NCBI GenBank assembly: GCA_022496185.1
Contig: WTXG01000093.1
Coordinates: forward strand, 78,008 to 142,007
Length of the DNA stretch: 64,000 nt
Origin: Multifurca ochricompacta
Lineage: Eukaryota; Basidiomycota; Agaricomycetes; Russulales; Russulaceae
Reading direction: 5' to 3'
The notes under the pieces: generated by a model
Database searches by the model: none
What the model was told of the DNA's origin: nothing
What the model saw: only the letters and a program-made list of their open reading frames with translations
Made by a program: the position numbers and the translations under genes
In this document: positions 1 to 9,078 of the stretch, in pieces
Numbering within the stretch: the first letter of the stretch is position 1
Layout: the number at the start of each line of letters is the position of its first letter

Positions 1-18
1 TTAGATCTACGGCATCTC

Positions 19-931
19 ATGCCGTGCCTGCTCCTACGTATCAGCTTCAACCACACACCAATGCCATCACGTCTAAATTGTATTCAACTTAGAAGGCTTC
101 CAAAGGCACCCACTCCTCTCAGATCAGTCAATGTACGTTTGACTATCAGAATCTATATTTCCTTTCAAACTCACCCAACCCCACCACAAAACAAACAAAT
201 AAACAAACAAACATCGCATGCATAGTTCAGGCACACTACACCCGGCTCCAGTGTCGTCCTTCTCACAAAGTTCAAACCCCAACCCACTCGAGAACTCTTT
301 GACCCTAATTATCCAGGCGCCCGTCTCTCACTCAGCCGTCGTCAGTCTCTCGCCCCGCGCTGGGTGAGCAAGCATTTCACCCTATATGCGTTTCCCAAGG
401 CATTCCTCACCAAGCCGGATGTGCCCTATTCCATGCCTTACAAGCCACGACCGTACCCAGAGCGACCCCGACGGCCGGAGCAGCGCAGCGTCGACATGTC
501 TCTACAAGTTATAGCGTTCAACTCGCGTGTGATGCTCAAGCCTATTGTGCGCACGAAGATCAAGCGACGACTTAAAGAGGCTGTCAGACTCATTGTCACG
601 CGTGGGGCAGCAGTCGAGGAGTCACGCGGGGGGCTCAACATTGTGTTCCGTATGGAGGACATCGGCGCAGACAAGTGGATCGTTCCTGGTGCGTACCCAT
701 ATAGTTTAAGGCTTGTGGAGGGTAGGATGGAGGGAGAGAACGACGTTTTTTTTTTTTTTGACTCAGATTTGTGCAGACTGGACTTATGTTGCTCTGCCCA
801 CAACGGAAATTATTCGTATGCCCTTCGCAGAACAAATTGGTCTCATGCGGAAAGGGCTTGGGTACCTTCATCGGCGCATCCCCGATGTTGAGGAGATTCT
901 GAAACGTGAAGGTATTCCCAGTCGTTCTTGA
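19..931 (+). CDS. RnpA-like (RNase P protein component fold) protein, probably mitochondrial
   Basis: Three exons join in phase: 19-132, 226-688 and 777-931 (introns GT..AG), giving 243 residues; an in-frame ATG at 61 would give 229. The N-terminus is rich in Arg and hydrophobic residues with no acids before about residue 45, as in a mitochondrial presequence. Residues about 147-156 read RTKIKRRLKE, which resembles the RNR motif of bacterial RnpA (RNxxKRxxRE). The last exon starts DWTYVALPTTEI and continues with a FAEQ helix, where RnpA has its VxxARP strand and FxEL helix. In bacteria RnpA is the protein subunit of RNase P, which trims tRNA 5' ends. I infer a related organellar RNA-binding protein; catalytic RNase P function is not shown. 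The coding reading is strong; the family call is moderate. Confidence 0.6.
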
Positions 932-1609
932 AGAGGGGAGAGGGGTGGACACATGCACGAGATGTAGGATTTTGGGGCAATGGAAAAATAAGTTATACAC
1001 TATTATTGTTTGACAATGACCGCACAGATGGGTTTCTGGTTGTCGCACTTTCATGATGGACCAGAGCCTCCCCACGGCTTCCACGATGTGCTAGATCTCT
1101 GAAGTACATCCAAATCGCTTATCAGCGGTTCCTTCATCGACTTCATTTCAAGTATCTCATATCCCTGGACACGATTGGCAAGTACGGCGTGGAATGTAAG
1201 AAACAATCTCTCTTGTTTATCCTGCTCTCGAAAGGATTTACTTCGACGGCGCCCCCACGCTACGCTACACGGAACCCATTGTGAAGGCATTTGCCAACGC
1301 ATTAAGATCCGTTTTCATGCATGTCGAGAGCGTTCCTAACGGTATAGGAAATCTATGACTTAACGAATCTTTACTTCTCACTCATCCTATCCTCGTTTCA
1401 CCACTCCCATCACCATCACCAACATTATCATCATCGTCTCATTATTCCCCATTGCAAACATACGAGTTAAGCTGCCTGCTCCTATAGCCCTCTCTTCCCG
1501 CGATGATGTTTTCATGCACATACACGATCGTGTGGTCTGCTCCCGCTAGCTAGGCCCCATCTCACTCCGTTTCGTAACGACGGTGCTCTCGAGAAATTTT
1601 ACCAACAGT
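932..1609. other. Unassigned interval with short open segments
   Basis: No recognisable gene. An open plus-strand stretch at about 1232-1357 (ending at a TGA near 1357) looks protein-like but matches nothing I can name, and it has no clear start or partner exon. The rest is AT-mixed spacer with a CAT/CAC-rich tract at 1400-1430. It could be a decayed gene remnant. Confidence 0.3.
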
Positions 1610-2266
1610 ATGCCTTCTTACCGTGAGTGTCTCTCCCTCCCCCCCTCTTTCCCCCAACGTAAAGAGAAAAAGAAACTAAATTTTGACCATCGGTGCTATC
1701 TATCTCCATGGTCGCTTGACATCAATCACTTCACGAATACATCACATCTTCAAATGTTTCGGCACACACACACATGTACATGCCAATTCATATACATGCA
1801 GGAAAGAGAAGACCGATGAAGAAACCTATTGTCGAACTTGATGGCGATAAGGTGACACGCATTATATGGAAGAGGATCCAAGAAGAAGTACGTCGAGGAT
1901 ATCCTCTTTTCATTTATGCCGAGCTGATGATATGGTGTGCTGCCTTTTTTTTTTTCAATCATAACAGCTCATCTTGCCGTACCTGCAGCTTGACATCAAG
2001 TACTTTGACCTTGGTCTTGAACATCGAGACGCAGTAAGTCGTTTGGAACGGAACCCATCAGCCGTAATCCCACGCGCTCTTCTACATTGCCACAAACTAA
2101 TCCACATTCTTTTACATGCTCATAGACCGACGATCGAGTGACGATCGTCTCTGAAGAGGCGATCCTCAAGTACAACGTAGGCATCAAGTGTGCGACTATC
2201 GCGCCAGACGGGGCCTCTGTGAAAGAGTTCAAGTTGGAGCAGATGTGGCGCTCCCTCAATGGCACC
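1610..2266 (+). pseudogene. NADP-dependent isocitrate dehydrogenase, truncated 5' fragment
   Basis: Four exons join in phase: 1610-1622, 1802-1887, 1968-2033 and 2126-2266. They encode about 102 residues that match the N-terminus of NADP-isocitrate dehydrogenase: PIVELDGDKVTRIIW, an ILPYLQLDIKYFDLG block, [22 protein letters not shown], and [13 protein letters not shown]. The family normally has about 410 residues. The exon that should continue with the RNILGGT segment is missing: after the donor at 2267 the sequence runs into the repeat that begins near 2343. Usually invariant positions are also changed (DGDEMTR to DGDKVTR, SPNGT to SLNGT, TPDE to APDG). The frame is still open, so the copy may be fairly young. 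It cannot make an active enzyme, since it lacks most of the substrate and metal site. The functional gene is presumably elsewhere. Confidence 0.85.
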
Positions 2267-2342
2267 GTACGCGCACCAGCTTTATTTTTTATTTTTTTTC
2301 CAATCTAGAAATTTTGAAATCTGAATCAATCGCGCCGAGCAA

Positions 2343-2702
2343 CGGAATAGAGCGAGCTTCCACGCGACCTGTGCAAGTTAGAGAATCCGAAATCGACCCC
2401 TAATTTTGAGAAGGTTTTGAGGTCTCGGAGTCCGCACGAGTCATTAGCATCCTTTGCAAATGCAAACGGCTAAGGTGTTCAGGAAGGAGAACCGATGAGA
2501 GAATAAGTTTATAGGTGGCAGAAGTGTGGCATTCCCTGCTAGCTGATACGCTTACGGCCCGGCCTCGGCTACTGAGTGGGACAAGTGATGATGTTGAACG
2601 CGAATCCCTTACCACTCGTAAGAAGAAAAAGAATCCATCTCAAGCTGGCAGGGTCCCACTAGTAGGGGTAGCTCCACCCACCATAGCATTTGGACTAATT
2701 CC
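2343..2702 (-). mobile_element. Dispersed repeat, copy 1 (uninterrupted)
   Basis: The reverse complement of this stretch aligns with 57010-57845 over its whole length, apart from a nested insertion and a 26-nt indel in the other copy. Shared landmarks are CCACTAGTGGGACCCTGCCA at one end (minus strand) and a block reading LLPEHLxRLHLQRMLMTR in one minus frame. The outer edges are approximate. The plus-strand left edge GGAATAG and the right edge CTAATTCC are near-inverse, which hints at short terminal inverted repeats. No transposase is visible, so it is probably non-autonomous. It sits in the intron after the last retained exon of the isocitrate dehydrogenase fragment. Confidence 0.7.
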
Positions 2703-2824
2703 TAAGGTCTAAGCAATAGTTTTGCGCCAGAGCACAGGACGTTCATGTCAAATTTTCTCATAGCGCATCATAGGAGACTGCAAACACATAACCACATAAA
2801 AGGGGTGTAAAGGGGTTGGTTCGG

Positions 2825-3313
2825 TTACGAGCGAGCACCCGCTACGTTTTGCTGTGATTTGATCACACGCTTGACTACCTTCGCCTCCTCAATCAAAAAC
2901 GCACGAACGATACTGGATATGATGAAAAAGTGCTCTGAACAAATGAACAGAGCTAAGACGGCCTTTTAACGTACCGGGAACGTACACACACCCCGCATCG
3001 TGAGCCGCCGTATGCCCGACTGACGTGCTTCTGCGTCTTGGATACATTTGCGTACTCGCGCGGGCGAAGGGCAACAACCTATGATCGCGGAATAAATTAA
3101 AAAAAACATGAACGACCATTGCATGTGAAGGACACCAAAGAAAGGGAGGCGCACCCCACTGAGCTTAGAGCCGCAGTCGCCGCATTTGGGTGCGGTGGGG
3201 AGCTTTTTGATGTGGTGGTAACGGAGGACGCCGCCGGGGGTCTTTACGATGCGCCGCCTTGAAGATGAGGTGTTATATGGTTGGCGCTTGCGAAGGGTGA
3301 CACGTTGGGCCAT
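2825..3313 (-). CDS. RPL34: 60S ribosomal protein eL34
   Basis: Exons on the minus strand are 3313-3155, 3078-2975 and 2912-2825, with canonical introns and matching phases. They encode 116 residues, the usual size for eL34. The start reads [15 protein letters not shown], followed by [12 protein letters not shown] and the zinc-ribbon half [11 protein letters not shown]. Exon 2 carries [23 protein letters not shown] and the second Cys pair (RCGVC). Exon 3 carries [18 protein letters not shown]. The four cysteines (CxxC and CxxC) form the zinc site known for this family. It is a cytosolic large-subunit protein near the peptide exit region. Its 3' end lies about 120 bp from the dispersed repeat. 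The complete frame and conserved residues indicate a working gene. Confidence 0.96.
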
Positions 3314-4333
3314 TTATTTCTGTGTGTTAAAAATCTAGATAACGATGAGATGGGCGAGCTCAAGAGTGTGAAGAAAGAGAAGGTGGAAAAGGGGAGGGGG
3401 GGAGGGTTATGGTTGTCTTGTTTTCATCCCCTTGGCATCCGAAATCCAAGATTCACATCCTTTCATATCCCTCCAACGCGCGTAAACTCGTCCAAATCCA
3501 AGCCACAGCCACTGCGATACAGACAGCCCACCTGCGCGACCGACACCCTCCTCCTGTGGGAAACGAATGAATTGAGTATGGTCACATATCTTACAATTTG
3601 AGAATAAAACTAGTGATAATTACAACGCACGTCAACACAGAAATCATAAATAAAAAGCATTTATTCTTACCTTGCTCGCTCCTGCGGCGCCGACGATGCT
3701 TCAGACGTTGACCACTTGAATGTTGGTATGGTATCTGGCAATAGTCGTGGCTTGGAACTATACAGTTTATCGGGAGAATCCGAGATTACATAACTGGTGA
3801 CCCATGGCCAGTTGGCCTATCTCTAAGCCCTTCCCTTTCGATGTGTAGTATATACTCTACTTTCCACAAGAAAAAGATGTCATTTCTTTCGTGAAGATAC
3901 TCCCGATAGAGTTGAGCGATTTAATGTGGCGATCGTTACAACAGCCACAGCCCTACGCTGATAAGGAATGGGTCTGATTCTGATTGGAACTTGGATTAGA
4001 CCAAGGCGATTACCCCTCCTCTGGGCTGGTATATACATGACACTTGCTTGAGCAGGCACGGCTTGGCTTAAATGCTAGGACACCTCAGAATTCCTCTTCC
4101 CTTTCCCCTTTTTCCCACACTTATATGACCATTTAAATCACTGTCCTTGTTCAACTTAAAGAGTCGCCAGTCGCCATCCCCGGCCTGAGAACTGTCCTTG
4201 ATAAGCACTTTGCGACCGGCCGGAACTGTACTCCTACGCTGTTTCTTATACAATACAATACGAGCAATACAATTCCAGATAACAACGTCCTAACTGTGCA
4301 CCTCTCCCAGTACCCTGCGTTTTACTGGCCGAC
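3314..4333. other. Intergenic; divergent promoter interval of eL34 and the CBM-like gene
   Basis: No coding segment that I can support. The interval lies between the eL34 start (minus) and the CBM-like start (plus), so it should hold both promoters. A TATA-like stretch (GGTATATACATG, about 4028-4039) lies 300 bp before the plus-strand gene. Confidence 0.5.
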
Positions 4334-5045
4334 ATGCTCAATAAGTGGCAACCAGAAACACTTTACAAACTTGGTCACACAGTCCAGTTCGAAGGTAACA
4401 CCATCCTCATTCTTGCCTCCCTTATCGCGCTTCTTCCTTAAGTTTGACTATACCATTGCAGGGGAGAAATATCAAGTCCTCAAGAAACATGTATCCTCAG
4501 TAAGCATCAACAGTTGTCTACCCCTCCGCCGAATGCTTTGCTTGTTCAAAGGAAGATTTAACCGCGTCGGGCAGAGCGATAAGACACCACTAAACTGTCC
4601 CGAGCTCTACGGCATCCCAGATAAATTCGCTCTTAGCGGCGCAGCATGGTACGAGAGCAACGGGTTGATGGGATCCGATTGGGACATCAAGCGTCGTGGC
4701 TTAGGCCCCGGCGGCTATCCCCAGCATCAGAGCGACACGCCGACTCTCATACCGGAGCCGGAGTCGGGGGTTAACGCGAACGCGTCCCCTTCTTCCGTAT
4801 TCTCCTGGGCCGCCGCAAAAAAGACAGTGGTTTCGAACATCAAACATCTCCTTCCGGGAATTCGAGAAGGGGAAACGGCCGCTCGGCTTGGGCGGGATGA
4901 CGGTTCTGCTAGACCTCTCCTTGTTGGTGCGCCGGGAAATGTAGTTCCTGCTTCGTCTCCGGGGAGCGTGCGAGAACCGGCTGAGTCCCTCTATGGGGGC
5001 GAAGGGTCAAGTATTTTGTTGAACGTTAGCCAAAGAGGCCATTGA
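4334..5045 (+). CDS. CBM5/12-like (chitin-binding type 3) small protein
   Basis: Exons 4334-4394, 4462-4499 and 4575-5045 join in phase to give 189 residues. Residues 1-45 follow the CBM5/12 pattern: W5, then TLYKLGHTVQFEGEKYQVL, a KKH, and SDKTP before ELYGIPDK. In the family this reads W..Y..GD.V.Y.G..Y....HxS..DWTP..TP.LW, and the module binds chitin or other polysaccharides. Two of the usual aromatic residues are absent here (DW becomes SDK, LW becomes LY). No signal peptide is visible, as in many short fungal proteins with this module. The rest is Ser/Pro/Gly-rich and unrecognised. The 3' end is uncertain: another open segment follows at 5162-5305 and might be a further exon. Confidence 0.6.
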
Positions 5046-5161
5046 TCTACTTTGCCCTCCACCGAGGGGCCAAGAGAGGCAATCGAAGACGAACATATAG
5101 GCTGATATGGAATGGGGGGGAGGGGACAAGCGTGCTGACTTGGGCTGTGCAGTATGTATAA

Positions 5162-5305
5162 TTACCGCGGTACGATAGGGGTTACAATTTCTTCGACCAC
5201 ATACCCATGCAGACAGATACGGGTGGTTCAATGTCGCCACCGTCTATATCAGGTAATGTTTTCGTGGACGTGAGCATGGCCGAAAACATGCATCAGGGTC
5301 CCTAA
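5162..5305 (+). other. Possible extra 3' exon or gene remnant
   Basis: This frame is open for 48 codons and reads DRGYNFFDHIPMQTDTGG.. up to a TAA at 5303-5305. Composition looks coding. It lies between the stop of the CBM-like gene and the 3' end of GPI11 on the other strand. I could not find a donor and acceptor pair that joins it in phase to the upstream gene. Confidence 0.3.
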
Positions 5306-5380
5306 TCATGCTGTTCTGCTGCGGATAGCGGAAAAAGTATGAATATTCGAGGACGTCAACGCCGATACCGTATGAGCCTC

Positions 5381-6688
5381 TTAATCCTCCTTCGTGAATA
5401 ATTTCTTTTTCTGTTCGCGCTCCTTGCGCTTTTTTTTCTTTGTGTCGCCCTTTGCTAAGCTACCCGGGGTCCCTGAGGAATCCAGCCTATCCGCTTCGGC
5501 AAAGAAAAAGAGCAAGTTCGCGCCAAGGGCGAGTAAGGCCCCAGTGATGTAACCCAGTGACGCGCCGGCTGCTGGCGTGAGGGGATAAGCCTGCAAACCG
5601 ACCGAGTTAGCTTTCCTGCTTGGTACCTTAAAGCACGTATGACAGTCACCTGCCACGGGCGATCCCAGTCGAGCCCGATTGGGATCACGCCACACCATGC
5701 TCCGAGAAACGCTCCATAAGTCGGATACAACAAAGCGCGCTCGGGGGGATTCCTCGTACTGCAAAAGAACTTGGAATTGGCAACTACCGAGTGACGAGGG
5801 CAAGGGGGGAGAGGGGGGGGGGGGGTGAAAGGGACGCCACTTACTTGCGCTCTGCGAATATTCTTACCCAGAGGTCGTTTTGCACGATTGCATTGCTGGC
5901 AGATGCGGAGAGGAATGGGAGACCAAGACGAGGTGGGCCGAGCACGTATGCAGGGGGGAAAGTAGTGTAGAGTGCCAGGAGCAGAGCCAATAGTGCAGTG
6001 TGCTGCACATACCTGAGAACATGCATGCGTGTGTGAGTGTGTGTGAGTGGGGCGTACGGAAGTTTTGGAAGTCAGAGAGCTGACGAGCGAGGTGAGGGAA
6101 GCTATGACGCACTGTATGAATGGCGCTCCGAATAGGATGATCACTCCGTGCAACGCCAGAGCGGTGTACACCGTGAAAATAGACGCGTTCCAAATGTCCT
6201 GCAATGGATGGGTGATAATAAAAAAGAAAGAAAGAAAGCGAAAGGGGGGAGCAACGCACGCGTTGTTTATGTGGGTCGCCTTCAAGGCGTTCCTGGACGC
6301 TGCGCGAACCCAGAGTTCCATTGTGTGCCCACTGGCGTAGCGAGCCGGCCCACCAAGGCACGAGTAAGATCGCACCGAGACATGCCCACGTGAGTGTCAG
6401 CACCGGTCGGGTGGTGATGGGTGCGAGGAACGGATGTTGAGGTTTGTCAAGCCCACGGGTAGGTGGTGAAATTGGAAGGTTCGGAATGGGTGTCTGTGGA
6501 AGTAAGACGAAGGCGGCAGATAAGAGTATGAGATGGATGAGAATGAGCGGTGGGTATTGTTTGGGGATCGCGTTCGGAAGTGACAAGAGTTCTAGTTCTG
6601 TAGAGTCATCGGAGAAGCTAGGCGGGTGTAGTTTTCGGGGTCGGTTTCCAGAGGCAATGTTTTTAAGGGCCTTAAAAATGGTGGCCAT
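5381..6688 (-). CDS. GPI11: GPI ethanolamine-phosphate transferase cofactor GPI11/PIG-F
   Basis: Five minus-strand exons join in phase: 6688-6260, 6198-6113, 6012-5845, 5758-5650 and 5590-5381, for 333 residues. The protein has several hydrophobic segments (residues about 46-63, 95-115, 150-190, 235-255, 270-295). Landmarks of the family are the LFGAP turn in exon 2, PPAYVLG in exon 3, RNPPERALLYPTYGAFLGAWCG, and IPIGLDWDRPWQ (Q at residue 264) followed by AYPLTPAAGASLGYI. GPI11/PIG-F is an ER membrane protein that partners the enzymes adding ethanolamine phosphate to GPI anchors. The C-terminus is Lys-rich (KKKKRKEREQKKK), as in an ER-retained membrane protein. The intron between exons 3 and 4 contains a run of about 13 Gs on the plus strand (5813-5825). 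Confidence 0.93.
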
Positions 6689-8986
6689 TTAATGCTATGG
6701 CTGAGCTACTAGTACTAGTAGTACTCAGAGTGAGTGAGTGAGTGAGTTCAATGCTCACCTCCAGCGCGACATCCACCGCCGCCGCCGAGATTCGGACCAC
6801 TTTAGGTCCATTCGTATATTCTCACGCTTTTTGCCCGCCGTTTCTCGTCCACTGTCTTGTCAGCAAGTAGTTGTCGGAATTATTTTTCAATGTTTCCAAG
6901 CTCTAGCTAGCTAAGCCGCGGTTCGCCACCCATCGGAAGACTTATTGTGTAAGATCATCATTGCTTGTATATGAGCGACACTCCTTTCATTTCATCCTTG
7001 GCTGGGACTGGAACCTGTCTGGACACGGAATTATATTCCACCAAGCCTCGAAATCCCAAGTTAGCTCCCCGGGTCCTTTGATACAATTACAACACAGGCT
7101 TGTCCTCCCATAGTCGTCGTCAAATGAGCGAGCGGGCGGGCTCTCTTGTCTCTCTGAAGTCTGAAGTCTGAAGTCTGAATGGATGCTTTCCAGGAAGCGC
7201 TGTAGATGAGGACACCATGCTCGCCTAGGCGTTTGGAATTCACTGCTTGGTACCACTCTCATCAGCTCGTCTTACTGTACCCACACAGTCTTGTATTTTG
7301 AGGTGTCAACTGCAATGTGCTAAGGTGATCTTAAATTGCAAAGTGATATGAATTCTCCCATTCCCATTTACCCGTGAACATATCAATCAGCCCACCGTGC
7401 AGACTGCAGATGAGGATGTGAGGTCATTATGTGCGCAACTCAGAGACGAGGGTGTTGTATTTGAAAAGTAAGTGTGAAGACGAGAGCCTCCCTGTTATTC
7501 GCCCCAACGTCGGAAATACGATACGTTTATCTCGTCGCCGTACAGAATTTATTACCTCATTGGAATATATTGCTGTGACCCAGACAGGAGGAAACAATGC
7601 CTTTCGGAGCGAGATAGAGAGACTTGCCCATGTCACGGCCAGTCGATTGTAGTATGGGGTTCATGCGCCTGGTATGTTCTTGCAATCAAGTCAGCTGCCA
7701 ATCAAGACCCCCATGGCATGTCTATTTCTCTTTCACACTTTACGGTCCTTTTTCTGTGGATGGCCTTGACGACATGCACGATGTCCGAGTGTCTCTGTGA
7801 AACAACAGTCTTAGGCGATAAGCAAGGGGAAATATGCCACGAAGCGATATGTGAGTGCCTTAACGAGACGTCTTACCGAGCTTGATGCGCCACGGCGCAC
7901 GATCGAGGGTAATAGGACTTGATAGGGCGTGACCTTGTTGGGGCTAAGTTACTATTCATAGCAGGAGGTGAGGACAACGTAAGGTTCTAGAGAAGCTATT
8001 TTGTGTACGCCAGGCAGCAACTCGGACGTATGTGATAGTGATAGACTGGATGTAAATGACCTGTTAAAGTCTTCTCGAAAGTCTCTCCCCACCACAGTGA
8101 TTCTCCGCAGAACCTTGATCGAGTTCCTAGGCACCGAGGCCCTGGTATTGTTTATAAGGTTATGATGCGCCAGCAACTCGATGAAGGGAGGCGGATATAC
8201 ATTGAGCATCCGCGCCACCTGGAGTGATATCACTGTATTATCTCCACTTCACGATAAGGAGATTACCATGCCGACCTACACTACGTATTCACAGAACAAT
8301 TGGAAGAGGCCCACGACGACGACCGGCATGAAGATAATTTGGGTTGTCCCTGTACATCTACCACTCACACCTCGCAACCCTCACCCCACACCTTTTTGTT
8401 TTGCTTCTATTTCACTCACTTCCGAGAGTTAACTTGTGGGTGGGCCAAAGCAAAGGTGGTAAGAAATCGAGTCCCGGGCCGGCCACTTACGTCTAACAAC
8501 AACAACAACAATAACAACAACTACGGGTGCCCCACTTTCATCGTGTGTACCGTGTCTGGATTTCGGGTTTCGACTGGTGGTCTGAGCTAGGCGTGAGGGT
8601 CCGAAGAGAGTTATGAAAGCTCACACCACTTGGCAAAAACTACACCTTGCTCGGGGTTTGGGAGTTGCCCAATTGTGTGTCACGTTATCCCTTTTGCCCA
8701 TTTTGGAAACAATGTCCCTCTCACCTCCGTCTCTTCATGATCACGATCACGAGACGACCGAAACTTTTGTCTCTGTGCTTTGCCCATTCCACTCTCGTCG
8801 CTATGCAACGCACCGCTACGCTCCGAAGCTACAGTACGCTAATTAATGTGCAAGTATAATGGGCACGCGTGCCTGCGTGAGGGCCAGCTAAATGGGGGTG
8901 TCTCATGCAAGAGACTGCTTACATCCGCTGTCAGGGGCGCCATATCTAATGACCGGAATAAATTTTATGAAATGACTGAGAACCTC
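6689..8986. other. Intergenic; possible decayed coding remnants
   Basis: No complete gene seen. Notable items: a GTGA repeat near 6731-6747; a (CTGAAGT)4 microsatellite at 7154-7180; AAC/AAT repeats at 8497-8520; and short plus-strand stretches that look coding but contain stops (ADEDVRSLCAQLRDEGVVFE at about 7405-7464; a DLHYVFTEQLEEAHDDDRHE segment near 8275-8335). They may be fragments of a degraded gene, which I cannot name. Confidence 0.3.
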
Positions 8987-8993
8987 TATAAAG
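8987..8993 (+). promoter_or_regulatory. TATA box of the carboxypeptidase gene
   Basis: TATAAAG lies 92 bp before the ATG at 9079, a fitting distance for a fungal TATA element. No competing ATG lies between them in the gene's frame. Confidence 0.55.
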
Positions 8994-9078
8994 CCGCAGG
9001 CCCACAGGAAGTTGCTCTACGAAGTCTGTCCTTCTTTTTTGAACCTATCTACTTTGCAAGCACACCACAACTTGTGTT

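Noticed and set aside
4296..5045. Reading the CBM-like gene as one continuous 249-codon frame
   Set aside because: Its first part lacks family motifs. Splicing at 4394/4462 and 4499/4575 restores the W..Y..G..V..G..Y pattern in phase.
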